A stretch of 6,760 nucleotides of DNA from Candidatus Izemoplasmatales bacterium (GTDB taxonomy: Bacteria; Bacillota_I; Bacilli_A; Izemoplasmatales; Hujiaoplasmataceae): NCBI GenBank assembly GCA_028702245.1, contig JAQVPE010000043.1:1-6760 (forward strand). Direction: 5' to 3'. Below the pieces are notes generated by a model, which saw only the letters and a program-made list of their open reading frames with translations, did not search any database and was not told the DNA's origin. Both the position numbers and the translations under genes were made by a program. Within the stretch, counting starts at the first letter, position 1, and every line of letters begins with the position of its first letter. Shown here piece after piece: positions 1 through 6,621 of the stretch.

Positions 1-1380
1 CAAGATCTACATGTGCCTCCCTCTTTGCTTGCCTTTGCCTTGACTGTGGGCAACGTCGATCAGGTTATCTCTCCGGAATTCAAAAGCGCCGGACATTCAG
101 TATATGTTTATCAACCAAGTCTTGATGATGCCGGACTTCCGCTTCATCAAGAAATCATCAAAGCTTATAAATTGGTCCGCGAGTTGATCGATCAGAAAGT
201 AGTCATCTCCGCTTATGCGATCAAAGCCGGCGGCTGGATCGAGGCGGTTGTCAAGATGGGCTTTGGCAACATGATCGGTTTTGATATCGCGAAGGGCGCA
301 CCGCTTGAATCGTGGCGATCACCAGCCTACGGCGGTTTGGTAGTGGAAACGACCAAGAGTTTGGAAAGTGATTTGTTTCAACTCTTGGGGAAAACAACAA
401 GCGCTCCAGTTATCAGCTTCTTGTCCGAAGAAATCTCGCTTTCTGCCGCTATTAAAGCCAATATGCAAACGTTCGCCGAATTGTTTCCATCGACTATATC
501 AAGCGATCAAAAAGTTATCAAACTGCCCCTCCATGAAATCCGTTGGGACTTGCCGGTTTCTGTGGACTATGTACCTGAAGTGTTCATTCCCGTGTTTCCG
601 GGAACCAACTGCGAGATGGATTCTCTCGCGGCCTTCAAAGAAGCCGGAGCCAATGCCAATGTGTTTGTCTTTAAAACCCAGAACCAGATCGCTATTAAAC
701 AATCGATTCAAGATATGGTTAAGGCCATTGACATTAGCGATATCTTGATGCTATCAGGCGGCTTCAGCGCCGGAGACGAACCCGATGGATCGGGCAAGTA
801 CATAGCCGCGGCGCTATTAAATCCATATGTCAAATCCGCCATCGAACGCCTGCTTAAAAGGAAAGGCCTGATCCTTGGCATTTGTAACGGATTCCAAGCC
901 CTGATCAAGTGCGGGTTGTTGCCATGGGGCAAGTTAGGCTATGTGGACAACAAGAGCCCGACGCTCGCTAAGAATTTGATCGGAAGACATGTTTCGACAA
1001 TGGTTCGCACCAGACTCTTGACCAACGACAGTCCTTGGTTTTACAAATTACCGCCGGGGGTGATCCATACAATACCGATTTCCCACGGCGAAGGCCGATT
1101 CATCGCCGATCAAAACACCCTGAAACGCTTGATCGACAATCATCAGATCGCAACTCAATATGTGGATTTAGAGGGCGCGCCAACGATGTCGATGCCCGAT
1201 AACCCCAACGGATCGCTTCTGGCGATCGAAGGAATCTTAAGTCCGGACGGTTTGATTTTGGGCAAAATGGCCCATTCGGAGCGGCATGGCCCCAATCTAT
1301 ATCAGAATTTCCCCGACTACCGAAGACAGCCGATCTTTGATTCGGCGATTGAATACTTGAAAAGGAGCAGAAACCGATGA
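1..1380 (+). CDS. purL: Phosphoribosylformylglycinamidine synthase, single-chain (large) PurL, C-terminal 459 residues (5' end cut by window)
   Basis: PurL makes FGAM from FGAR, ATP and glutamine (purine step 4, cytoplasmic). The frame is open from base 1, so a GTG at base 13 is not a real start; the full protein of this type is about 1,200-1,250 residues. Counting base 1 as codon 1, residues 1 to about 140 match the end of the second AIRS-C/PurM-like synthase half (VPPSLLAFA, VISPEF, SAYAIKAGG). Residues from about 195 form a class I glutaminase domain: PGTNCE at 200-205, nucleophile Cys295 in GICNGFQ, SHGEGRF near 361-367, and the His425/Glu427 pair in MAHSERHG. The ending matches the clostridial/Bacteroides single-chain PurL rather than Bacillus PurL, which lacks this domain and uses separate PurQ and PurS. 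The stop overlaps the purC start (ATGA). Nothing appears damaged in the visible part. Confidence 0.96.
   Translation, partial: QDLHVPPSLLAFALTVGNVDQVISPEFKSAGHSVYVYQPSLDDAGLPLHQEIIKAYKLVRELIDQKVVISAYAIKAGGWIEAVVKMGFGNMIGFDIAKGAPLESWRSPAYGGLVVETTKSLESDLFQLLGKTTSAPVISFLSEEISLSAAIKANMQTFAELFPSTISSDQKVIKLPLHEIRWDLPVSVDYVPEVFIPVFPGTNCEMDSLAAFKEAGANANVFVFKTQNQIAIKQSIQDMVKAIDISDILMLSGGFSAGDEPDGSGKYIAAALLNPYVKSAIERLLKRKGLILGICNGFQALIKCGLLPWGKLGYVDNKSPTLAKNLIGRHVSTMVRTRLLTNDSPWFYKLPPGVIHTIPISHGEGRFIADQNTLKRLIDNHQIATQYVDLEGAPTMSMPDNPNGSLLAIEGILSPDGLILGKMAHSERHGPNLYQNFPDYRRQPIFDSAIEYLKRSRNR
1362..1367 (+). promoter_or_regulatory. Ribosome binding site of purC
   Basis: AAGGAG lies inside the last codons of purL, with 9 bases between it and the purC ATG at 1377. 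It supports that ATG over the in-frame Met codons 6 and 8 just downstream. The SD is read as coding sequence (Lys-Arg-Ser) by ribosomes finishing purL. Confidence 0.75.
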
Positions 1381-2108
1381 ACCTAGAAAAAATGGAAATG
1401 ATTTATGAAGGCAAAGCCAAACAAGTTTTCGCCACTAAGGATCCGGATTACGTGATCATTCGCTACAAAGACGACGCAACGGCGTTCAACGGCATCAAGA
1501 AATCGACGATCATGAACAAGGGCCTGATCAACAACGAAATCACGACTTTGCTCTTTTCCTATCTTGGCAAGAAGAAGATAGCGACGCATTTGATCAAACG
1601 CCTTGATGAGCGCGAACAACTTTGCCGCAAGGTTAAAATCATTAAGGTCGAAGTCATCATCAGAAATGTGATCGCTGGCAGCATGGCTAAACGGCTTGGA
1701 CTCAAAGAGGGGATTACCCCATCCAACACGATCTTTGAGCTCTGTTACAAGAACGATGAATACCAGGATCCCTTGATCAATGAAGATCATGCGGTAGCCA
1801 TGGGCATCGCTTCTTATGAAGAACTATCCGAAATCAAGAAAACGGCGTTGCTTGTCAATAAGATTTTAGAGCAGTTGATGGATCAAATCGGCATTTTGCT
1901 CGTCGACTTGAAACTTGAGTTTGGCAAAGATTCCTCTGGGAACATCTTGTTGGCCGATGAAATATCCCCCGACACTTGCCGGTTCTGGGACAAAAGCACC
2001 AGAAAGAAACTTGACAAGGACCGCTTCAGAAGAGATCTCGGGAATATTGAAGAAGCCTACGAGGAAATCCTGCTCCGCATCAAAAACGCGATCGGAGTCG
2101 CATCATGA
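1377..2108 (+). CDS. purC: Phosphoribosylaminoimidazole-succinocarboxamide synthase (SAICAR synthetase)
   Basis: PurC joins aspartate to CAIR using ATP to give SAICAR (purine step 7, cytoplasmic). The product is 243 residues, usual for bacterial PurC (about 235-245). Visible family motifs are YEGKAKQVF at 10-18 (nucleotide-binding loop), KDDATAFNG with the following NKG region, VEVIIRNVIAGS, the signature LVDLKLEFG at 175-183, and ADEISPDTCRFWD at about 193-205 with the acidic pair Asp194/Glu195 and Arg202. The start at 1377 is chosen because it has an AAGGAG site and because the ten-residue lead before GKAK matches the Bacillus protein in length. It overlaps purL by ATGA at its start and purF by ATGA at its end, so translation is probably coupled on both sides. 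Its substrate CAIR needs PurE (and possibly PurK), neither of which is in this window. Confidence 0.97.
   Translation: MNLEKMEMIYEGKAKQVFATKDPDYVIIRYKDDATAFNGIKKSTIMNKGLINNEITTLLFSYLGKKKIATHLIKRLDEREQLCRKVKIIKVEVIIRNVIAGSMAKRLGLKEGITPSNTIFELCYKNDEYQDPLINEDHAVAMGIASYEELSEIKKTALLVNKILEQLMDQIGILLVDLKLEFGKDSSGNILLADEISPDTCRFWDKSTRKKLDKDRFRRDLGNIEEAYEEILLRIKNAIGVAS
2094..2097 (+). promoter_or_regulatory. Ribosome binding site of purF that decides its start
   Basis: GGAG ends 7 bases before the ATG at 2105, inside the last codons of purC. The alternative in-frame ATG at 2132 has an AGGA only 2 bases upstream, too close for normal initiation. This favours 2105 and therefore a 13-residue propeptide on PurF. 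Confidence 0.6.
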
Positions 2109-3514
2109 CCAGCAATACCGAGAAAAGGAAAATGAATGAGGAGTGCGGCGTCTTTGGCATCTTCAACCATAAAGATGCCGCAAGCATCGCCTTTCACGCC
2201 CTGAATGCCTTGCAGCACCGGGGCCAAGAGGGAGCCGGCATCGTTTCGTCTGATGGGACGACGCTTAAACAACGCAAAAACGAAGGATTAGTTCGCAACG
2301 TGTTTTCCGGTGACGACCTGGAAGCGCTAAAAGGGATCCATGCGATCGGACATGTCCGGTATTCGATATCTAGTCACGGCGGCATCATGAATGTCCAGCC
2401 CCTGCTTTTCCACTCGCAGACGGGATCTTTAGGCTTGTGCCATAACGGCAACATCGTCAACGCGACGATTTTGAAGGACCATCTCGAACAACAAGGCAGC
2501 ATCTTCCAAACCACTTCCGATACCGAAATCATCGCTCATTTGATCAAACGGCACCGGGGAACGATGTTGGAACGATTAAAAGAGTCTCTGCTTTATCTCG
2601 AAGGCGCTTTTGCCTTTTTGCTTTTGCTCGAAGATGAAATGTATGTTGCCCTCGACAAACACGGTTTACGGCCACTATCTCTTGGCAAAATGGATAACGG
2701 CGCCATTGTGGTTGCCAGCGAAACTTGCGCCTTCGATGCGATCAAAGCGGTATTTCTGCGCGACGTGAGTCCCGGAGAAGTTCTAATGATCAAAGACGGC
2801 CAACTGATCAGCGAAGATTATTCACAAGAGAAACGCCAGCAGATGTGCATGATGGAATATGTCTACTTTTCCCGTCCCGACAGCCAAATTGAAGGCATAA
2901 ACGTCTATTACGCCCGCAAAGCCTGCGGTGCGCGCCTAGCTAAAGAGGCGCCGGTGGATTGTGACATCGTCATCGGCGTTCCCGATTCCGGCATGAGCGC
3001 AGCCGTCGGCTACAGCCAAGCCTCCAATATCCCGTTGGAACTCGGGATGATCAAGAACAAGTCCGCCGAAAGGACATTTATCGAACCTTCACAAGACCTT
3101 CGGGAAGAAGCGGTCAGTTTGAAAATATCGACGATCCGTTCGGTGATCGAAGGAAAGAGAGTGGTGTTGATCGATGATTCGATAGTGAGAGGCACCACGA
3201 TCAAACAACTGATCCGCTTGCTGAAGGGAGCCGGAGCCAAGGAAATCCATATCCGGATCGCATCTCCCGAAATCCGCTACCCTTGTTTTTACGGTGTTGA
3301 TTTCTCAACTTATTCCGAGTTGATATCCGCCCATAAGACGGTCGCCGAAGTCCAAGAGATCATCCAAGCCGATTCTTTGGCGTTTCTATCGATCAAAGGT
3401 ATGATCGAGGCGGTCGGACGCAAACCAAACCAATACTGCTTAGCTTGTTTCAACGGAAAATATCCGATCCATTTATATCAACCGATCGATGAAGCCAATC
3501 TAGAAATCAAGTGA
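2105..3514 (+). CDS. purF: Amidophosphoribosyltransferase (glutamine PRPP amidotransferase), Fe-S type with propeptide
   Basis: PurF catalyses the committed first step, converting PRPP and glutamine to phosphoribosylamine. The product is 469 residues. The N-terminal class II (Ntn) glutaminase domain has its nucleophile at Cys14 in NEECGVFGI, followed by LQHRGQEGAGIV; residues 1-13 should be removed autocatalytically to expose Cys, as in Bacillus subtilis, whereas E. coli PurF begins directly at Met-Cys. The phosphoribosyltransferase half carries the PRPP motif VVLIDDSIVRGTT at 353-365. Cys248 (before MMEYVYFSRPDS), Cys394 (PCFYG), and Cys445 and Cys448 (CLAC) fall where the B. subtilis 4Fe-4S ligands lie, so a structural, oxygen-sensitive cluster is expected. 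In this family AMP/GMP feedback-inhibit the enzyme, which I infer here. The gene overlaps purC by ATGA. The stop at 3512-3514 lies one base before the first possible purM ATG. Confidence 0.97.
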   Translation: MTSNTEKRKMNEECGVFGIFNHKDAASIAFHALNALQHRGQEGAGIVSSDGTTLKQRKNEGLVRNVFSGDDLEALKGIHAIGHVRYSISSHGGIMNVQPLLFHSQTGSLGLCHNGNIVNATILKDHLEQQGSIFQTTSDTEIIAHLIKRHRGTMLERLKESLLYLEGAFAFLLLLEDEMYVALDKHGLRPLSLGKMDNGAIVVASETCAFDAIKAVFLRDVSPGEVLMIKDGQLISEDYSQEKRQQMCMMEYVYFSRPDSQIEGINVYYARKACGARLAKEAPVDCDIVIGVPDSGMSAAVGYSQASNIPLELGMIKNKSAERTFIEPSQDLREEAVSLKISTIRSVIEGKRVVLIDDSIVRGTTIKQLIRLLKGAGAKEIHIRIASPEIRYPCFYGVDFSTYSELISAHKTVAEVQEIIQADSLAFLSIKGMIEAVGRKPNQYCLACFNGKYPIHLYQPIDEANLEIK

Positions 3515-3524
3515 GATGATAACG

Positions 3525-4550
3525 ATGAGCAAAGCTTATACCAAAGCCGGTGTCGATTTGAACCGGGGCTATGAAGTTATCAAACGGATCAAACGCTACG
3601 CCAAAACGACCGATCGCGAGGGCGTTATCGGCGATATTGGAGCTTTCAGCGGCTTATTTGGCCTCAATCCAAACAAATACCGTGAACCTATCCTTGTCTC
3701 GGGAGCCGACGGAGTCGGAACCAAATTGCTGCTTTCTTCCCGATTTTCAAAGCATGACACGATTGGCATCGATTTGGTGGCGATGTGCGTCAACGACGTC
3801 ATCACCGCCGGTGCGGAACCGCTGTTTTTTCTGGACTACATCGCCTCTAAAAAAAGCGATCCCGACCAAATCGAACAAGTGATCAAAGGCATCAGCGAAG
3901 GTTGCCGTCAAGCCGGCTGCGCGTTGATCGGCGGCGAGACCGCGGAAATGCCCGGCCTTTATCAAGGCGGCCATTATGATTTGGCCGGCTTCAGTGTCGG
4001 CGTTGTCGAGAAAGCCGACATCATCACTCCCGAAGGGATTATTGTTGGCGACAAAATCATTGGGCTGGCCTCGAGCGGGATTCATGCAAACGGGTATTCG
4101 CTGGTACGAAAGATATTGAGTAAGAACCAAGCGCTTGACCTTGATCGCTTCGATCCTGTTTTGAAGACCACACCCAAAAACGCGCTTATGGAGCCGACTA
4201 GGATCTACGTGAAACCTATTTTATCATTGATCAAGGAAGTAAGCGTCAAGGGCGTCGCCCATATCACGGGCGGTGGTTTTTATGAAAATCTGCCCCGGAT
4301 GTTGCCAAACAATGTGGGAATAGCAATCGACTTGGCCAATATTCCGTTGCCTCCGGTGTTCTGTTGGCTGGAAGAATTAGGAAAACTTGACCGAATGGAG
4401 ATGTATCACGTTTTTAACATGGGCATGGGCATGGCCATTGTCGTCGCCAAAGAAGACGCCCTGAAGACGGTGGAATTACTTAAGACTTATGGCGAAGCAC
4501 CTTTCATTGCCGGCGAGATCACTGATACTCTGGGAGTCTTTTTCAAATGA
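3525..4550 (+). CDS. purM: Phosphoribosylformylglycinamidine cyclo-ligase (AIR synthetase)
   Basis: PurM closes the imidazole ring, turning FGAM and ATP into AIR (purine step 5), and acts as a homodimer. From the chosen start the product is 341 residues, close to the usual 340-350. Numbering from that start, motifs include the ATP-site SGADGVGTK at 59-67, HDTIGIDLVAMCVNDV, GGETAEMPG at 136-144, HITGGGFYENLPRML at 246-260 and FNMGMGM from 297. An in-frame ATG at 3516 would add Met-Ile-Thr. I prefer 3525 because MSKAYTKAGVD lines up with the start of Bacillus PurM, and because 3516 is one base after the purF stop with no SD. A weak GTGA at 3511-3514 is 10 bases from 3525. No canonical AGGAG precedes either ATG, so expression probably depends on ribosomes ending purF. 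The fold is homologous to the AIRS halves of PurL, but this is the stand-alone enzyme. Confidence 0.96.
   Translation: MSKAYTKAGVDLNRGYEVIKRIKRYAKTTDREGVIGDIGAFSGLFGLNPNKYREPILVSGADGVGTKLLLSSRFSKHDTIGIDLVAMCVNDVITAGAEPLFFLDYIASKKSDPDQIEQVIKGISEGCRQAGCALIGGETAEMPGLYQGGHYDLAGFSVGVVEKADIITPEGIIVGDKIIGLASSGIHANGYSLVRKILSKNQALDLDRFDPVLKTTPKNALMEPTRIYVKPILSLIKEVSVKGVAHITGGGFYENLPRMLPNNVGIAIDLANIPLPPVFCWLEELGKLDRMEMYHVFNMGMGMAIVVAKEDALKTVELLKTYGEAPFIAGEITDTLGVFFK
4532..4536 (+). promoter_or_regulatory. Ribosome binding site of purN
   Basis: GGGAG lies in the last codons of purM, with 10 bases between it and the purN ATG at 4547. It supports that start, which overlaps the purM stop as ATGA. Confidence 0.6.
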
Positions 4551-5110
4551 CGAAGATAGCCGTTTTTGCTTCGGGGAACGGATCGAATTTCGAGGCGATC
4601 GTCACCAACGCTTCCGCATACGTTGTTGCAGTTTTGATCGTCGACCACAAAGAAGCATATGCAAGCGAACGGGCAAAGAGACTCGATGTGCCCTTCTATG
4701 TTGTTGAACCCCGTGAATTTAAATCAAAAAGAGAATATGAACAAGAAATTCTAAGAATACTAGAACCATTCGACGTTCGCTGGATCGCGCTTGCCGGATA
4801 TATGCGGATCTGTGGCCCTGCGCTTTTAAATGCTTATCCAGATCACATCATCAATATTCATCCCGCACTTCTTCCTTCATTTCCGGGGAAAGACGCTATT
4901 TTTCAAGCCATAAACCATCATGTCAAAGTGACGGGCGTCACCATTCACTTTGTCGATTCGGGCATTGATACGGGGAAAATAATCGCCCAAGCCCCTTATC
5001 TGATTCCCGAAGGAGCAGATGAAGAAACGATCCGTAAAGGGATCCAGGCGATTGAACACGAACTGTATCCCAATATAATAAATAGGTTGATAAAGGAGGA
5101 ATCACAATGA
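4547..5110 (+). CDS. purN: Phosphoribosylglycinamide formyltransferase (GAR transformylase, folate-dependent)
   Basis: PurN transfers the formyl group of 10-formyltetrahydrofolate to GAR, giving FGAR (purine step 3). The product is 187 residues, near the usual 185-215. The N-terminal phosphate loop FASGNGSNFEAI is at 7-18. The catalytic set is visible: Asn103 and His105 in NIHPALLPSFPG, then Asp141 in VDSGIDTGK, with His134 seven residues earlier. These correspond to E. coli Asn106, His108, Asp144 and His137. One small departure is Lys after DTG where proline is usual. The gene overlaps purM and purH by ATGA at either end. Its last codons are AT-rich and use ATA and AGG, unlike the ATC-rich neighbours, and they also contain the purH ribosome binding site. 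The formate-dependent alternative PurT is unrelated ATP-grasp and is excluded. Confidence 0.96.
   Translation: MTKIAVFASGNGSNFEAIVTNASAYVVAVLIVDHKEAYASERAKRLDVPFYVVEPREFKSKREYEQEILRILEPFDVRWIALAGYMRICGPALLNAYPDHIINIHPALLPSFPGKDAIFQAINHHVKVTGVTIHFVDSGIDTGKIIAQAPYLIPEGADEETIRKGIQAIEHELYPNIINRLIKEESQ
5092..5099 (+). promoter_or_regulatory. Strong ribosome binding site of purH
   Basis: AAAGGAGG is a near-perfect match to the anti-SD and sits 7 bases before the purH ATG at 5107. It is read as the purN codons Lys183-Glu184-Glu185 and follows an AT-rich stretch (about 5072-5091) likely to be unstructured. It is the strongest SD in the window. Confidence 0.85.
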
Positions 5111-6621
5111 AACGCGCTTTGATCAGTGTCTACGACAAAAGCGGATTGGTGCCCTTTGTAAAAGAACTTATCGGGCTCGGCTTTGAAGTAATCTCGACCG
5201 GAGGAACTTTCAAGGTTTTAAAGGAAGCAGGTTTAAACGCCAAAGCAGTGGAAGACATCACCGGTTTTCCGGAGATATTCGAAGGCAGGGTGAAAACCTT
5301 GCATCCGCTGATCCATGGCGGCTTGCTTGGTAAACGCGATTCGAAGATCCACAAGGAACAAGCTGAAAGCAACGGCATTGACTGGATTGATTTGTTGGTG
5401 GTCAATCTATATCCTTTTTATGAGACCATGACCACACCGGGCGCAACCAGGGAACAGATCATCGAGAAAATCGACATCGGCGGACCGGCGATGATTCGCT
5501 CCGCCGCCAAGAATCATGACTTTGTGACGGTTTTGGTTTCTCCTAGTGATTATCCAGCTGTCCTTGAAGAACTTTCTCTTCTTGGCGACACGACAATAGA
5601 AACGAGAATGAAACTGGCAGAAAAGGCCTTTTCGCTTACTTCCGAATACGATTCCTATATCAGCTCCTACTTCCGTATAGAGAAATATCCCGAGGTTTTG
5701 CCACTAGCATATGAACTTCAAGAAGTGCTTCGTTATGGGGAAAACCCCCATCAATCCGGGGCATTTTACCGTTTAAAAGGGGATTATCCTTATTCACTGG
5801 CATCTTCAAAACAATTACACGGCAAACAACTTTCCTATAACAACATTCAAGACGCCAACGCCGCCTTGATGATGCTAAGGGAATTTGAACAACCGACCGT
5901 CGTCGCCTTGAAGCACATGAATCCTTGTGGCATCGCCTCGGCGGCTTCGATCGATGAGGCTTGGGTAAAAGCCTACAAGGCTGATCCAGTCTCCATTTTC
6001 GGTGGGATCATCGCTTGCAATGAGCCGCCGACAAAGGAAATGGCGCAATCAATGTCCGAGTTATTTCTCGAAGTGATTCTCGCGCCTTCTTTTTCTGAGG
6101 ATGTTTTGGCAATCCTCAGTAAAAAGAAGAATATTCGCTTATTGGAGTTTGTTTCCGGCGGTGAAAAGGGTTCAATGCAAATCGTGTCGGTCCAAGGGGG
6201 AATCCTGATTCAGGATGTGGACCGGTCCTTGATTGGCGAGCTTAGTTATCCGACCAAAGCCAAACCAACAAAAGAACAGCTCGAGCAACTGCTTTTTGCC
6301 TATAAAGTCGTCAAGCATGTCAAATCGAATGCTATCGTTATTGTACGAGATCATATGACAGTTGGCGTCGGAGCCGGACAGATGAACCGTGTCGGAGCTG
6401 CAAAGATCGCTCTTGAACAGGCACAAGAGCTTGCTAAAGGGGCGGTCATGGCGTCTGATGGTTTCTTCCCGATGAATGATACCGTCACGCTTGCGGCGGA
6501 ATATGGCATCAGCGCCATTATTCAACCGGGCGGATCGATCAAGGATCAGGATTCGATAGCTGTTTGCGATGACCGTGGTCTTCCGATGGTCTTCACCGGA
6601 ATCAGGCACTTCAAGCATTGA
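5107..6621 (+). CDS. purH: Bifunctional AICAR formyltransferase / IMP cyclohydrolase
   Basis: PurH performs the last two steps: formylation of AICAR with 10-formyltetrahydrofolate, then closure of FAICAR to IMP. The product is 504 residues, close to the usual 505-530. The N-terminal MGS-like IMP cyclohydrolase domain (about 1-145) shows ISTGGT at 29-34, GRVKTLHP at 60-67, LLVVNLYPF and KIDIGGPAMIRSAAKNH. The AICAR transformylase part shows RYGENPHQ at 209-216, QLHGKQLSYNN, the catalytic Lys269-His270 in LKHMNPCG, SIFGGIIA, KSNAIV from 406, GVGAGQMNR at 420-428, IIQPGGSI and the hallmark ending RHFKH at 500-504. Both domains therefore look complete and active. The start has a strong SD and overlaps the purN stop (ATGA); the stop shares one base with the purD start (TGATG). 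PurN and PurH both use formyl-folate, so the operon depends on the cell's one-carbon supply. Confidence 0.97.
   Translation: MKRALISVYDKSGLVPFVKELIGLGFEVISTGGTFKVLKEAGLNAKAVEDITGFPEIFEGRVKTLHPLIHGGLLGKRDSKIHKEQAESNGIDWIDLLVVNLYPFYETMTTPGATREQIIEKIDIGGPAMIRSAAKNHDFVTVLVSPSDYPAVLEELSLLGDTTIETRMKLAEKAFSLTSEYDSYISSYFRIEKYPEVLPLAYELQEVLRYGENPHQSGAFYRLKGDYPYSLASSKQLHGKQLSYNNIQDANAALMMLREFEQPTVVALKHMNPCGIASAASIDEAWVKAYKADPVSIFGGIIACNEPPTKEMAQSMSELFLEVILAPSFSEDVLAILSKKKNIRLLEFVSGGEKGSMQIVSVQGGILIQDVDRSLIGELSYPTKAKPTKEQLEQLLFAYKVVKHVKSNAIVIVRDHMTVGVGAGQMNRVGAAKIALEQAQELAKGAVMASDGFFPMNDTVTLAAEYGISAIIQPGGSIKDQDSIAVCDDRGLPMVFTGIRHFKH

Noticed and set aside
13..15. GTG at base 13 as the start of the first gene
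   Set aside because: The frame is open to base 1 and the preceding codons (Gln-Asp-Leu-His) continue a PurL-like sequence, so this is a window-edge artefact.
368..748. 126-codon second + frame inside purL
   Set aside because: It overlaps the glutaminase domain of purL in another frame; its composition and lack of motifs mark it as a shadow.
1383..1790. 135-codon open frame on the - strand within purC
   Set aside because: It is fully inside purC, whose motifs are intact in the + frame; there is no SD or family signal, so it is a shadow.
3747..4130. 127-codon open frame on the - strand within purM
   Set aside because: It is fully opposite conserved purM motifs such as GGETAEMPG; a shadow frame.
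4419..4436. Short tandem ATGGGC repeat
   Set aside because: It encodes the conserved NMGMGM motif of PurM and is explained by coding.
4489..4707. 72-codon + frame spanning the purM/purN junction, as a possible small overlapping gene
   Set aside because: It is out of frame with both genes, whose conserved residues account for the sequence, and has no homology-like motif.
4700..4765. AT-rich patch in purN as a possible internal promoter
   Set aside because: No well-spaced -35/-10 pair could be made out, and the bases encode an ordinary, conserved part of PurN.
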